Shown: positions 38,601-47,483 of the stretch, one piece after another
Numbering within the stretch: the first letter of the stretch is position 1
Layout of the letters: every line of letters begins with the position of its first letter
From: Bugula neritina
Lineage: Eukaryota > Bryozoa > Gymnolaemata > Cheilostomatida > Bugulidae
Length of the DNA stretch: 60,000 bases
Direction: 5' to 3'
Assembly: GCA_964035545.1 (NCBI GenBank)
Contig: OZ037769.1
Coordinates: 14,752,633-14,812,632, forward strand
The notes under the pieces: model-generated
Seen by the model: only the letters and a program-made list of their open reading frames with translations
Told to the model about the DNA's origin: nothing
The model's database searches: none
Program-made: the position numbers and the translations under genes

Positions 38601-41600
38601 TGGTTCCAGTTGATTTCATTTCTCTAATCGTTGGTTTCTCACCTCGGTCTCTGTTTGCCAGGTAAGGGGACATACTCTCCTCAGTTCTCTCTCCTCCAAG
38701 GATGCAGAAGACTTTGACAACTACTTGACAGAAGTCCAACTGAATGCAGATGTACCTCAGGAGGCTGGCCTTACTAACAGGTAGGTGTGAATATCTGTAT
38801 AGGTGTGTATGTGTCAGGTAGGTGTGAGTTCTTTACCTGTATGTGAATATAAGATAGGTGCATTGGAGTACAGTTTATTGGTGTAGACTTCCCATGATAC
38901 TTGTATTATAGTTGTACTGTCACCATCAAGCAGATTACACTAGCTCTTATATGGTATAAAAATATTAGAGTAGATATAATAGGTTCAAGCAAGCTGTAGT
39001 ATTGTATACTCACTATGTGTAGTGTTAGAACTACACTTGAAGTTAGATACTAGATGCTAGTATACACCTATTGCCGTTACTAAAATAACTGTAAATATTG
39101 TTCTGTTGCAGCCATTTACTGGTGTGTCTCACAATATTATAGTGTTTACTCATATTTCAACAGCAACTTTGTGGTAGCACAGATATTCGACTGTAAATAT
39201 GTGTGATTTTAAGTTTAGTGTCTTCAAAAGTTTGACTTCTTGTCTATTGACTGCAACATCCTTCTTTCATAACTCTTTTTATAATTCCATGAAGATCCTG
39301 ACGGTCAATCTAGTTATTGTTTAAAGAATGAAAGAATGCGTTTTAGTTAAGCTTTGCTGTTATATTCCTCATGTCAATGTAGATTCCCAGATGTATGTAT
39401 GTATGGTTTCTTTACCATATCTGCTTTTAGCTGATGTTTTCACATCAGTTGCTTCCAACTCTTTCAGGGACGAATACATAGATGATGTGGTAAACGGATC
39501 AAGTCCACTCGTATACGGTGACCTACATCCACCAACCAATAGGAATAAAAAGCAACTCACCAATGGCCATCAGTCTCCTATATTCAATGGACACGCGGAC
39601 CGCCAGGTGAACGGAAGTGACCTCAATTCAGATGAGTACATCAAAAGACCTAAGAAACCGTCCAACAACTACCACCAGTAAGTGTTGGAAATAAGAAAAA
39701 AAAATATTCGTAGAGCTAAATCAGCCACTAGTTCAACTAGTGAATCTACACCCGATTCATCTATCCATGGAAAGTTAGATCAGATCTTAGCAAGACTAAA
39801 TGACTTTGATAGTAGGTTGAAGAAAGTAGAAATTGAACAGGCTGAAGTAATTAAAACCTGCAAATTTTTGAGCAAAGAATTTGATGATATCAAGTTACTA
39901 AGAAATGAAATGAAGTGTTTCCTAAAAGATTTTCCAGATGTGAAAGACCGTGTGGATCAACTAGAATTCCAAGATCGTAAAAAACAGTTGACATTAAATG
40001 GAATACCACAAAAATCTGGAGAGAACTTACTACATGCCATGAAAGTTATGAGTGAAAAACTAAAATGCGAACTTCAACCCTACCATGACATAGACTCAAT
40101 TTTTAGAGTCAAGACATCTGACAAAGTTATAATTAAATTTATTCACGCTCATAAACGTGACAAGTTCTTTGGATCATTTAGAAAAAACCCTCTAAATGCA
40201 ACAGACTTAGGTTTTAAAGACAACTCTAAGCTCTACATAAATGAAGTGCTGAGCAAACCTCAAGCTGCTCTTTTTCATGAGACTCGCATGTTCAAAAAAG
40301 AACATAAATACCGTTTTGCATGGACATCAAACCAAAGAATCTTCCTAAGGAAAGACAGTGATAGTAATGCAATACAGATCAATTCGACAGATGATTTAGA
40401 TGACCTCGCTTAAACACATGATTACTCCATATCCTCTGATTTTTAATTTCTGTAACTATATTTTTTTTTCAAATTCATGGAAGCACACCTAAACTGTGAT
40501 CAATACACGCCAGAACAGTTTAGAAATAATATAAAAAATAATTCCAATTCTCTTACTATTTTGAATGTTAATGTACAAAGCCTTCGTAAAAATTTTGATT
40601 CCCTAGAAACATTTATGTTTAGTGTTCCTAAACCTTTTGATGTTGTTTGTATTACTGAAAGTTTTCTTTATGATAATGAAGTACATAATTTTCCCATAAA
40701 TGATTATGTTTTTATAGGTAAGCAGAGACAGAGTAAAGGAGGTGGTGTCGGGGCCTATGTGCGCAGTAGTGCTGTGGCTGAAGTCAAGGAAAGTCGAGCA
40801 CTTTTTGCAGGCAGTGAATCTTTACATTTGGAGCTAAAGGGTGGTCTCTTTGGGTGCTTTAGGAGTGGTCTTCACCTCACAATCATTTACAGGCAACCAT
40901 CGGCGGACATTGGAGCTTTTCTCTCTGACCTGGAGCAGTACATCAGTTCTTCTAATTTTCCACATCATGTCATACTAGGTGATATCAATATCGACACTCT
41001 TAAATCCGATCCTGTGAGTACATCTTACCTCAACATCCTATCCTGCTCTCATTTTATAAATTCAATTCAGATTCCTACACGATACAATTCTTGCTTAGAT
41101 CATATAAATGTTAATTTTTATGATAAATTCTTAACATCTGGAACAATAACAACAAGCATAGCAGATCACTTGCCTACTTTTATCAAAATAGAAAATTTAA
41201 CTAACTATTTTAATATAACTAAATCTACAAACATTAGAAATTATAAGAAAATAAATGAAGAACTATTTTTGAAAGATCTTTCTAAAGTAGACTGGAACTC
41301 CGAAGTATATGCCAAGAAAGATGTGAATTCTAGGTATGACAGTTTCTTTAAAATATTTATGGATTTATGCAATAAACATGCTCCATTAGTAAAATTCTCA
41401 ACAAATTGGCCACGCAAACTTAAAACAAATAAAAGACCCTGGATTAGTGTTGAATTAATTAAGCTGATGAACAAAAGGGATTATGTTTATAGACAATCCT
41501 TAAATTCCCCTCTAAACTTGAAACTTAAATTTAAACATAAAACTCTAAAAAATTTAGTTACGAAGAATTTGCGTAGATCCAAGACTTTATATTTTGAATC

Positions 41601-44600
41601 TTTTTTTGAAAATACTTCAGATTCTAGTAAATGTTGGAAAGTCATAAACGAACATCTAGGAAAAAATCGATCAAAGAGATTAAATGCTCCTAAAAGTTTA
41701 ACATCTGAAAATATTACACTAACTGAAAATAAGGACATAGCAAACAGTTTTAATAAATACTTTACTTCCATAGGAACAACGTTATCAAAGAAATTCACTG
41801 ACGACAATTTTGATTTTACAGCTCAGAAGTCAGATAAAAAACTTGATGAACAGTTTAGCTTTACAAATATTGAAAGCACAGTCATTGAAAGCTTACTTAA
41901 AGATGTAAACCCAGCCAAAGCTGCAGGATTAGATTTAGCTCCCACCAACCTAATAAAAATATCTGCATCTCATCTTTCAAAGCCTTTAGCTTACATTATA
42001 AACACAATTATCAATGATGGCGCTTTTCCAAATGAACTAAAAAAAGCTAAAGTTGTTCCTCTACACAAAAAAGGCATAGCTACTGATGTAAGTAATTACC
42101 GCCCAATTTCTATACTACCTGTTTTCAGTAAGATAGCTGAAAAGATTTTAAATAAGCAAATAGTAGATTTTCTAGAAAGCAAAAATTATTTAACTGATAA
42201 GCAGTACGGCTTTAGACGAAATAGAAACACAAATATTGCCTTAATTAATCTAACAAATAAGGTTTTAAATGCCATGAACAATGGTAATTCTGTAGCTGGA
42301 ATTTTCCTCGATTTTAGTAAGGCCTTTGACACAATAAATCATGAAATCTTATTAGCTAAATTAAAAATGCTCCACTTTTCAAGTCACAGTGTGAAGCTAA
42401 TTAAAAATTATCTGTCCAATCGTCAACAGTCTACTATTATTAACAACACATATTCTGACTTTATTCATATCACATGTGGAGTACCACAAGGATCCATACT
42501 TGGTCCCACACTATTCCTAATTTATATAAATGATCTTCCAGATGTAACTATGCATTTAGACCCTATATTATTTGCCGATGATACGAACCTCTTCTTTGAA
42601 TCAAAAAATCTATTAAACAATATGGACGTCATAAACTGTGAATTAAAGAAAATTGAAAATTGGTGCAATAAAAATAAATTAACTGTAAATATGAGTAAAA
42701 CAAACTATATGATAATCAAAACAGCGCAAAATAAACAAGATTTAAATGGCTTTGCCTTAGAAATGTTTAACAAAAAATTAGTGGAAGTAAAATCAACTAC
42801 CTTCTTAGGTATTATAATAGATTCACATCTTTCTTGGCAACAACATTGCAGCAAACTTTGTCAAAACCTAAGGCCCTTAGTAGGCTTGATAAGTAAATGT
42901 TCCAATCACCTACCTAGAAAAATTCTAATACAAATATATAACTCTTTTGTAAATTCTAAATTAACATATTGCCTAGAATCGTGGGGTAATGCAGCAAACA
43001 TTTATCTTGAACCACTACATTTACTGCAAAAGAAAATACTGAGAATTATATATAAAAAGCATCACCTTTCCCCATCTAAACCACTGTTTCTTAGTTCTTC
43101 AATCATGCCTATTCACACTCTACACAAATTCAAATTAATACTGCTCTCACATAAACTTTACTATTCTCAACTAACACATCTCACACATAACTATCCCACA
43201 AGATTTTCAGAGTTCAGCCTACAAACTCCTCCATCATCAACTGCTGCAGGTCAACGAAGAGTGGAATTCCAATGTTCGTCGCTATGGAATAAATTGCCTA
43301 GTTCTATTCGTGCTGTGGAGAGGGAGGCTGGTTTCAAACTTGCCCTGAGAGACCATCTAATGGCAAATTTCCAGATAAAAAAATAATACTTTTTTAAGTT
43401 GCTAAAACTTCCAAAAACCTAAACAAAAATCTTATATAACTGTCAACCATTCATGGCTCGGTGCCCCGACTAGCTACAGTGCTATTGCGCCATAGGCCCT
43501 GTCATTTTGTTTATTTTTTTCTCAATTAATTTTTTCCCGACTATGACAAAATAAAAAAACAAACAAACAAACAAATATAAGCATACCATTTTAAAAACTT
43601 GCAATTTTTGCTATTCCTTTTTGATATCTCTTTAACTTTCTGGCGAGTCTTTGGTTTACTTTATCAAGCATTTGAACTATTGAAGTATGAGTCAGTGTGA
43701 GTTTATGAATCACTGCGATTAGATGAGTCACCGTTAGTTTATGAGTCATAGTGAGTATATGAGTCATTATAGGTTTGAGTCATTGTGCCTTTTCTTACCT
43801 ATACCTAGATAACTTCAGCTAGCCAGGCACTGTTAGTACTTTGGGTGAAACCTACCACCTTTTCATATTAGAATTAATTGTATATGTGCATTCGAGGGTG
43901 CAATTTGTTTACAAGTTAGGTTTATATGCTTGCTATAATATTTAAAGGCAAATTGCTAGTGCATGCTATAATGTATATGTTTTATATTATAGCAGAAGCA
44001 AGTCTAAGTCTGACAATGTGGAGGATGACAGAGTAAAGGAAATGAAATTAGCATTAGAAAGAAGGAGGAAAGAGGTACAAAAATTACACGAGCATTGTAT
44101 AATATGTGTGTACAGCAGGAGTTTTAGTCATATCAGTTCATTTTCCGACGGCATGAAGCCACAACCTTCTCTATTCTTGTAATTAATACATTTTATTGGA
44201 GCCGTGGTCTAGGGGTTAAAGCTCTGGCCTAGCAAACACCAGCTCATGGGTTTGAACCCCAACAAAGACCGTTGGTGATGTTAGGAAGGGCATCTAGTCA
44301 TAATTGCTCCTGTGCCTCATTTAAATAAGTCCTTAGCCTGATTTAACAAACCCCTTTCCATCAGGAGTTCTCACCGGGATGGTGACTATAAATTTGAATG
44401 TGTTTTTTGTTTATACACTTCATTATATGGTATATTACTTTGTCGTTTGTTACTTTTACGACTTTGTTTGACCTGAGGGGTTATAAACAGCCGCTGACTC
44501 AACGCTCACTGATGCTGCTGTTTACTTTAGCTGACTGACAAACTGAAAGCTACTGCCAGACAAACTCAAGAGCTTCGAGCAGCAAGACTGGAGAGTGAGA

Positions 44601-45177
44601 AGCGAGAACGAGATCGGCAGCAAAGAAGGTCTAGTCGCAGGTAGATATCGTCTGTATAACCTGCGTGTTGTGGAATCTTCTAAATGGCTAGCAGTAGGAG
44701 TTGTACTTTGTATTCACTGATATATAGGATGCTAAAGGATTGTGAAAATAATAAAAGAAAAGGAAAAGAAAAGAGTTCCAAGGAGAAAGGCAGATTGACT
44801 GAACAGGTTAGTATGTGATGGGTATAGTGATTAGATATCTAGTGAATATGTTGATATATTTGGTAATGATATAACCAAATAATATACCGTTAGCTTTACT
44901 GTAGTTTCTTCTATACTTGCCATGGTTTCTAAGCGCATTTACTCTGTGTCTGCCTTATTTCACATTGCTGTGCAGCTTATACTGCATTCTATAGGTACGA
45001 ACTGTAAAGTCTATGCAGACACCTACCAACAAAACCCGGTCTCCGCATGAAAGAGATACGTTTGACAAGAAGGTACTAAAAGCTGAGCTCAACAACTGGG
45101 TTACTACAGGTCAAAGGTCACAGCGGGCTCGATCTCGCTCAGCCAATAGAAATCAGTCTCAGTTCACATTAGCTTAG
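25411..45177 (+). CDS. CCDC177: CCDC177-like coiled-coil protein (DUF4659 type, 902 aa)
   Basis: Eighteen coding exons: 25411-25545, 25876-25990, 26410-26658, 29032-29181, 29346-29516, 29691-29889, 30392-30451, 31875-32040, 32607-32744, 33291-33492, 33923-34065, 37838-38035, 38662-38780, 39468-39677, 43993-44074, 44531-44640, 44728-44806 and 44995-45177. They total 2,709 bases, in phase throughout. The N-terminus has LYNFEEEDFADSKYVLTSP and RSLEACDMLNVKPLEL, which closely match the start of vertebrate CCDC177. A second block (AYDEYDKFEKSRQRKL) matches its next conserved helix, and TRSLSLTDL resembles its middle motif. The C-terminal part is Lys/Arg/Glu-rich coiled coil ending near TFDKKVLKAEL, like the vertebrate tail. 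Human CCDC177 is about 707 aa, so this protein is longer. Molecular function is unknown. The upstream exon boundary (25402) makes this the first coding exon. AATAAA lies at 45764-45769. Confidence 0.87.
26659..29031 (+). other. Intron 3 of the CCDC177-like gene
   Basis: A 2.4-kb intron, AT-rich and without coding potential. The only motif that stands out is an RFX X-box-like sequence at 27986-27999, reported separately. Confidence 0.6.
27986..27999 (+). promoter_or_regulatory. RFX X-box-like motif
   Basis: GTTGCCATAGCGAC differs by about one position from the X-box form GTTGCCATRGNAAC recognised by RFX factors, which drive ciliary genes in animals. It lies in an intron, not at a known start site, so a regulatory role is only a possibility. 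Confidence 0.3.
29545..29617. repeat. (TA)n microsatellite in CCDC177-like intron 5
   Basis: About 70 bases of (TA)n starting roughly 28 bases after the donor of exon 29346-29516. A direct repeat of TATTAGAGATGTATAT flanks the run on both sides (about 29,534 and 29,617), suggesting slippage or a small duplication around the array. Confidence 0.95.
30452..31874 (+). other. Intron 7 of the CCDC177-like gene
   Basis: A 1.4-kb intron. It holds a G-rich tract near 30,600-30,618 (two runs of six G plus shorter ones) that could form a G-quadruplex on the transcribed RNA, and a C-rich stretch at about 31,166-31,230. No exon or mobile element was recognised. Confidence 0.5.
36091..36342 (-). mobile_element. 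SINE-like insertion nested in the right arm of the foldback element
   Basis: The opposite arm shows the uninterrupted sequence (around 34,525), which defines this 252-base insertion exactly. GCA is repeated on both sides (36088-36090 and 36343-36345). Read on the minus strand it begins ACTAGTGGGCTCTG, has a B-box-like GGGTTGGAACAC about 45 bases in, and ends in CTTATCTAAAAA, which fits a small tailed retroposon. The tRNA origin is tentative. Confidence 0.65.
36441..37229. mobile_element. MITE with 49-bp perfect terminal inverted repeats, nested in the foldback element
   Basis: The ends 36441-36489 and 37181-37229 are perfect 49-base inverted repeats beginning CACCGGCTTTCCATG. A 3-base AAT duplication (36438-36440 and 37230-37232) flanks it, confirmed by the empty site in the other arm near 34,432. 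At least six copies of the palindrome AGATCGATCT cluster near both ends and may be transposase-binding sites. There is no open frame of transposase size in the 789 bases. A 3-base duplication would fit PIF/Harbinger, whose usual target is TWA, so the assignment is uncertain. Confidence 0.88.
39688..40413 (+). CDS. LINE ORF1 protein, N-terminally truncated
   Basis: About 240 codons, open from the left edge of the element with no early Met, ending TAA at 40411-40413. A Ser/Arg-rich stretch is followed by a coiled coil (KLDQILARLNDFDSRL and following heptads) and an RNA-binding-like region. The C-terminal module (NEVLSKPQAALFHETRMFKK, ending near FLRKDSDSNAIQI) resembles the Baculo_FP-type domain common in ORF1 of invertebrate CR1/L2-like elements. 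It binds element RNA in related LINEs. Because it has lost its start it is probably not made independently. Confidence 0.75.
   Translation, partial: EIRKKNIRRAKSATSSTSESTPDSSIHGKLDQILARLNDFDSRLKKVEIEQAEVIKTCKFLSKEFDDIKLLRNEMKCFLKDFPDVKDRVDQLEFQDRKKQLTLNGIPQKSGENLLHAMKVMSEKLKCELQPYHDIDSIFRVKTSDKVIIKFIHAHKRDKFFGSFRKNPLNATDLGFKDNSKLYINEVLSKPQAALFHETRMFKKEHKYRFAWTSNQRIFLRKDSDSNAIQINSTDDLDDLA
40477..43386 (+). CDS. LINE ORF2: endonuclease and reverse transcriptase (969 aa)
   Basis: The frame is intact. The N-terminal apurinic-type (EEP) endonuclease shows LNVNVQSL (29-36), TES (60-62), GDINID (from 168), LDHI (207-210) and ADH near 229-231. The reverse transcriptase shows IFLDFSKAFD (609-618), GVPQGS (668-673) and FADD (699-702), so all catalytic aspartates are present. 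The C-terminal part has the conserved LGIIID and LTYC motifs of LINE thumb and connection regions. The protein nicks the target DNA and copies the element RNA. No stop or frameshift was found, implying a young insertion. ORF2 lies 63 bases after the ORF1 stop. Confidence 0.93.
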   Translation: MEAHLNCDQYTPEQFRNNIKNNSNSLTILNVNVQSLRKNFDSLETFMFSVPKPFDVVCITESFLYDNEVHNFPINDYVFIGKQRQSKGGGVGAYVRSSAVAEVKESRALFAGSESLHLELKGGLFGCFRSGLHLTIIYRQPSADIGAFLSDLEQYISSSNFPHHVILGDINIDTLKSDPVSTSYLNILSCSHFINSIQIPTRYNSCLDHINVNFYDKFLTSGTITTSIADHLPTFIKIENLTNYFNITKSTNIRNYKKINEELFLKDLSKVDWNSEVYAKKDVNSRYDSFFKIFMDLCNKHAPLVKFSTNWPRKLKTNKRPWISVELIKLMNKRDYVYRQSLNSPLNLKLKFKHKTLKNLVTKNLRRSKTLYFESFFENTSDSSKCWKVINEHLGKNRSKRLNAPKSLTSENITLTENKDIANSFNKYFTSIGTTLSKKFTDDNFDFTAQKSDKKLDEQFSFTNIESTVIESLLKDVNPAKAAGLDLAPTNLIKISASHLSKPLAYIINTIINDGAFPNELKKAKVVPLHKKGIATDVSNYRPISILPVFSKIAEKILNKQIVDFLESKNYLTDKQYGFRRNRNTNIALINLTNKVLNAMNNGNSVAGIFLDFSKAFDTINHEILLAKLKMLHFSSHSVKLIKNYLSNRQQSTIINNTYSDFIHITCGVPQGSILGPTLFLIYINDLPDVTMHLDPILFADDTNLFFESKNLLNNMDVINCELKKIENWCNKNKLTVNMSKTNYMIIKTAQNKQDLNGFALEMFNKKLVEVKSTTFLGIIIDSHLSWQQHCSKLCQNLRPLVGLISKCSNHLPRKILIQIYNSFVNSKLTYCLESWGNAANIYLEPLHLLQKKILRIIYKKHHLSPSKPLFLSSSIMPIHTLHKFKLILLSHKLYYSQLTHLTHNYPTRFSEFSLQTPPSSTAAGQRRVEFQCSSLWNKLPSSIRAVEREAGFKLALRDHLMANFQIKK
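44205..44400 (+). mobile_element. tRNA-derived SINE
   Basis: The head carries an RNA polymerase III A box (TGGTCTAGGGG, 44215-44225) and B box (GGTTTGAACCC, 44259-44269). The acceptor and anticodon stems do not pair as in a working tRNA. The body contains GGAAGGGCATCTAG, a type of central motif I recall from several invertebrate SINE families. It lies in intron 15 of the CCDC177-like gene. Its right edge is approximate. Confidence 0.65.
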
Positions 45178-45952
45178 TTTGTTAAAATCACTTTTTTGTA
45201 ACAGATCCGTTTTGGCTTCCAAGTTTTAAACGTATAAAGTTGTTTTTCAATCTATGACTTTCAGCAGTAAGCAAAAGCCATTGTTTTTTTAATTTTTGGC
45301 TGAAATCTGTGTACATAGTATAATAGTATGGAGTTTATAGAGTTAGTCTAGTTGAGTCCTATATGAACAAGTTGTGAGGCAAAAATTGTAGCAGCAAATT
45401 ATATTTCGTAAACACAACATAGATGGTACAACATTCTTTTTAAATCTTCATATATCTTTGTTCAAAACTTTACTCATAAGTGAAGCTTATTAAAAAGTTA
45501 GTTTTGTCATCAGTTTTTTCTTTTCTGCACTTTCAATATCCGGTATGAAATAGTCACATTTCTATATACTTAATTAATTTCATTCTTTATTTTTATTAAT
45601 TTTTTACAGTCATCTATTCTTTCAAGTTTTTCGTGTGTTCTAAGAGTTTTATTTATGTGAAGTCACTTTAGTTTTTCTCATGTTTTACAATGGTTTGTAG
45701 GTGATCTATATTTCTTATTTATTGTTGGATTATAGCAACAGATAATTATGATAACTAATATTTAATAAATATTCATCACTGCTGTTTTTATAGTAAATGT
45801 TTACTGTTTGTTATTCCAATTATATGACAAATATTTGGTAAATTAACAGATTTTGCTGTCTGGTACCAAATTCTGCAAGAAAATTAGAACAAGATTATAA
45901 GCATTTTATAACAGAGAAATATTACATCTTAAATATCAACCGATCTGTCAAA
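45178..45952. other. Convergent 3' region between the CCDC177-like gene and D8C gene 1
   Basis: AT-rich. It contains the probable 3' untranslated region of the CCDC177-like gene with AATAAA at 45764-45769. The D8C gene 1 transcript runs into it from the right. No other feature is seen. Confidence 0.5.
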
Positions 45953-47095
45953 CTACTTCATTCCGCAGAAAGCCGCCCAGCAGCTGTAGTTTGCCACTAC
46001 AACTGGGTGAATCAGTCTGTAAATATAGTCATGATCCGTCTGTGTGGAGCATCTCATCACCTCGACTGGCCAGAAAGAGTTTTTGCAGGTATCCCTACTC
46101 ACCTGACTGGCACTAAAGCTAACTTTTACACCCACCTGTGCCGGCATTTCTGCATCCGTCCACATCGGATATACAGTTCCACAGCTACGCATCTTTGGAC
46201 AAGTGTTGAGCATTCTGTTTCCTGCCGCTCCAGTGAATCTGAACCAGCGAGTGTCTTGGTGTAAGTCACAAGCGTATCCTTTTAGAGCGTGGGCTCCGCC
46301 TCCTTTGTAACCACTTCCATGGCGATCACTTCTTGATGGATCCGTGAAGTTGGTTGCTGTAAGACATTCGGCTGGCTGTGGTAATACTTCAGTTGGCTTG
46401 AAGACTACGACAGGCTTTGTGGTGACAGTTGGTTTGGTTGTAGCTGATGTGACTGTGTGCATTATGGTCGTTCTAGTAGTTATTTTAGATGTAGCTGCTG
46501 TCGTAGTTGGTAGAGTGGCTGCCGTTGATGTAATTTGCTTAGAGCTTGTAAATGTTGTATTAACTGTTATGGTTGGTGTTGCTGTAGTGACTGTTGTAAG
46601 AGTTATAGTGGTTCTGTTTGATATTGTAGTTGTCATGATTGTTTCAACGAATGTGGTAGTTTTTGTTGGTGTGGAAGTTGGGGTACTTGAATTTGGTGTA
46701 GTGGCTTCATTTGTGGTGGTTGTAGCTGGTGTGGTGGTTGTTGTTGGTGTAGTAACTGTTGGTTTAGACATTTTACTTGAAGCATTGCTTGTAGTAGGCA
46801 AATTAGTAGCAGTAATTGTAGAATTCTCTTCTCTACATCTGGTTAATTTATTCAACATTTCCTGATAAACTCTTTTCTCAGCTTTTAGTAACGACTTCTC
46901 GTCTCCAACGAGATTTCTCTGACTTCCCGGTTGATATTCGTAATCTGGACATTCTCTGGCCAGTGTCTGCTTCAGTACTGTAATTCTTAGCTGGTAATCT
47001 GCCAATTCTTGTCCTGTTGAATCAGAAAGTATTGTCGCCTTCACTTGTAGACTGATTGACAGGCCTAATGTGAATATAAGTAATACATTCTTCAT
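45953..47095 (-). CDS. Secreted mucin-like protein with C-terminal D8C domain, gene 1 (380 aa)
   Basis: A single open coding exon. Residues 1-20 form a signal peptide (MKNVLLIFTLGLSISL). Residues about 25-95 form a helical, charged module with two cysteines (ECPDYEY and a later RC) shared with the neighbouring paralogue. Residues about 98-235 are a Thr/Ser-rich stalk likely to be heavily O-glycosylated. Residues 241-380 have exactly eight cysteines and the core WFRFTGAAGNRM, SCG, W-T-D-A and YIYRL pattern of the D8C domain of uromodulin, GP2 and OIT3. No transmembrane segment or GPI signal is visible, so it is probably secreted. Unlike uromodulin there is no ZP domain. It lies head-to-tail with gene 2, 388 bases away. 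Confidence 0.88.
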   Translation of the reverse strand: MKNVLLIFTLGLSISLQVKATILSDSTGQELADYQLRITVLKQTLARECPDYEYQPGSQRNLVGDEKSLLKAEKRVYQEMLNKLTRCREENSTITATNLPTTSNASSKMSKPTVTTPTTTTTPATTTTNEATTPNSSTPTSTPTKTTTFVETIMTTTISNRTTITLTTVTTATPTITVNTTFTSSKQITSTAATLPTTTAATSKITTRTTIMHTVTSATTKPTVTTKPVVVFKPTEVLPQPAECLTATNFTDPSRSDRHGSGYKGGGAHALKGYACDLHQDTRWFRFTGAAGNRMLNTCPKMRSCGTVYPMWTDAEMPAQVGVKVSFSASQVSRDTCKNSFWPVEVMRCSTQTDHDYIYRLIHPVVVANYSCWAAFCGMK

Positions 47096-47483
47096 GGTTC
47101 CTAATATTTATAATCATAAATTTTTTTTTCAATTTAAGAAGTAATAAACCTTGCTAAATGTATGTGCTAAATACTAATATCTCCTATTACTATTACCAAT
47201 AGCTCTTATGATATTTTAGTTTGTTTATACAGATGCTATCTCCCATAATGTGTTTCTCAGTTCCTTGTATAGCAGTAAATAAAAATGGGCCTAGTAATTT
47301 CAGAGCTATTAATTTTAAAACTTATGAATATATCTAATATATCTAATGTAATATATATATTTCATATATATCATGTAGGTTGCAATGCAATTTGCTCGAA
47401 TAACTTTGTTTTAAAACAAATGTCAAAAATATATAGATCATCAAAAATTGCATTTTCACAAAATTCCCTAGTACATCCACAAT

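Larger units (their letters stand above)
39685..43577 (+). mobile_element. Non-LTR retrotransposon (CR1/L2/Jockey-type LINE), 5'-truncated
   Basis: The element contains an ORF1 without its start codon, a complete ORF2, a short 3' UTR and a tail of AAAC repeats (about 43,552-43,576). It lies in sense orientation in intron 14 (39678-43992) of the CCDC177-like gene, its sequence beginning within about ten bases of the splice donor at 39678. The left edge is approximate. The abrupt start inside ORF1 is typical of target-primed reverse transcription. The microsatellite tail and the endonuclease type favour the CR1/L2/Jockey group; the exact clade was not resolved. Confidence 0.9.

Noticed and set aside
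44208-44280. A functional tRNA gene
   Set aside because: A and B boxes are present, but the acceptor stem does not pair and the anticodon arm is not regular; a SINE head fits better.
46344-46865. A 173-residue Val-rich protein antisense to D8C gene 1, and a similar one at 47884-48303
   Set aside because: They are the reverse complement of the Thr-rich repeats; the sense strand encodes a signal peptide and a complete D8C domain.
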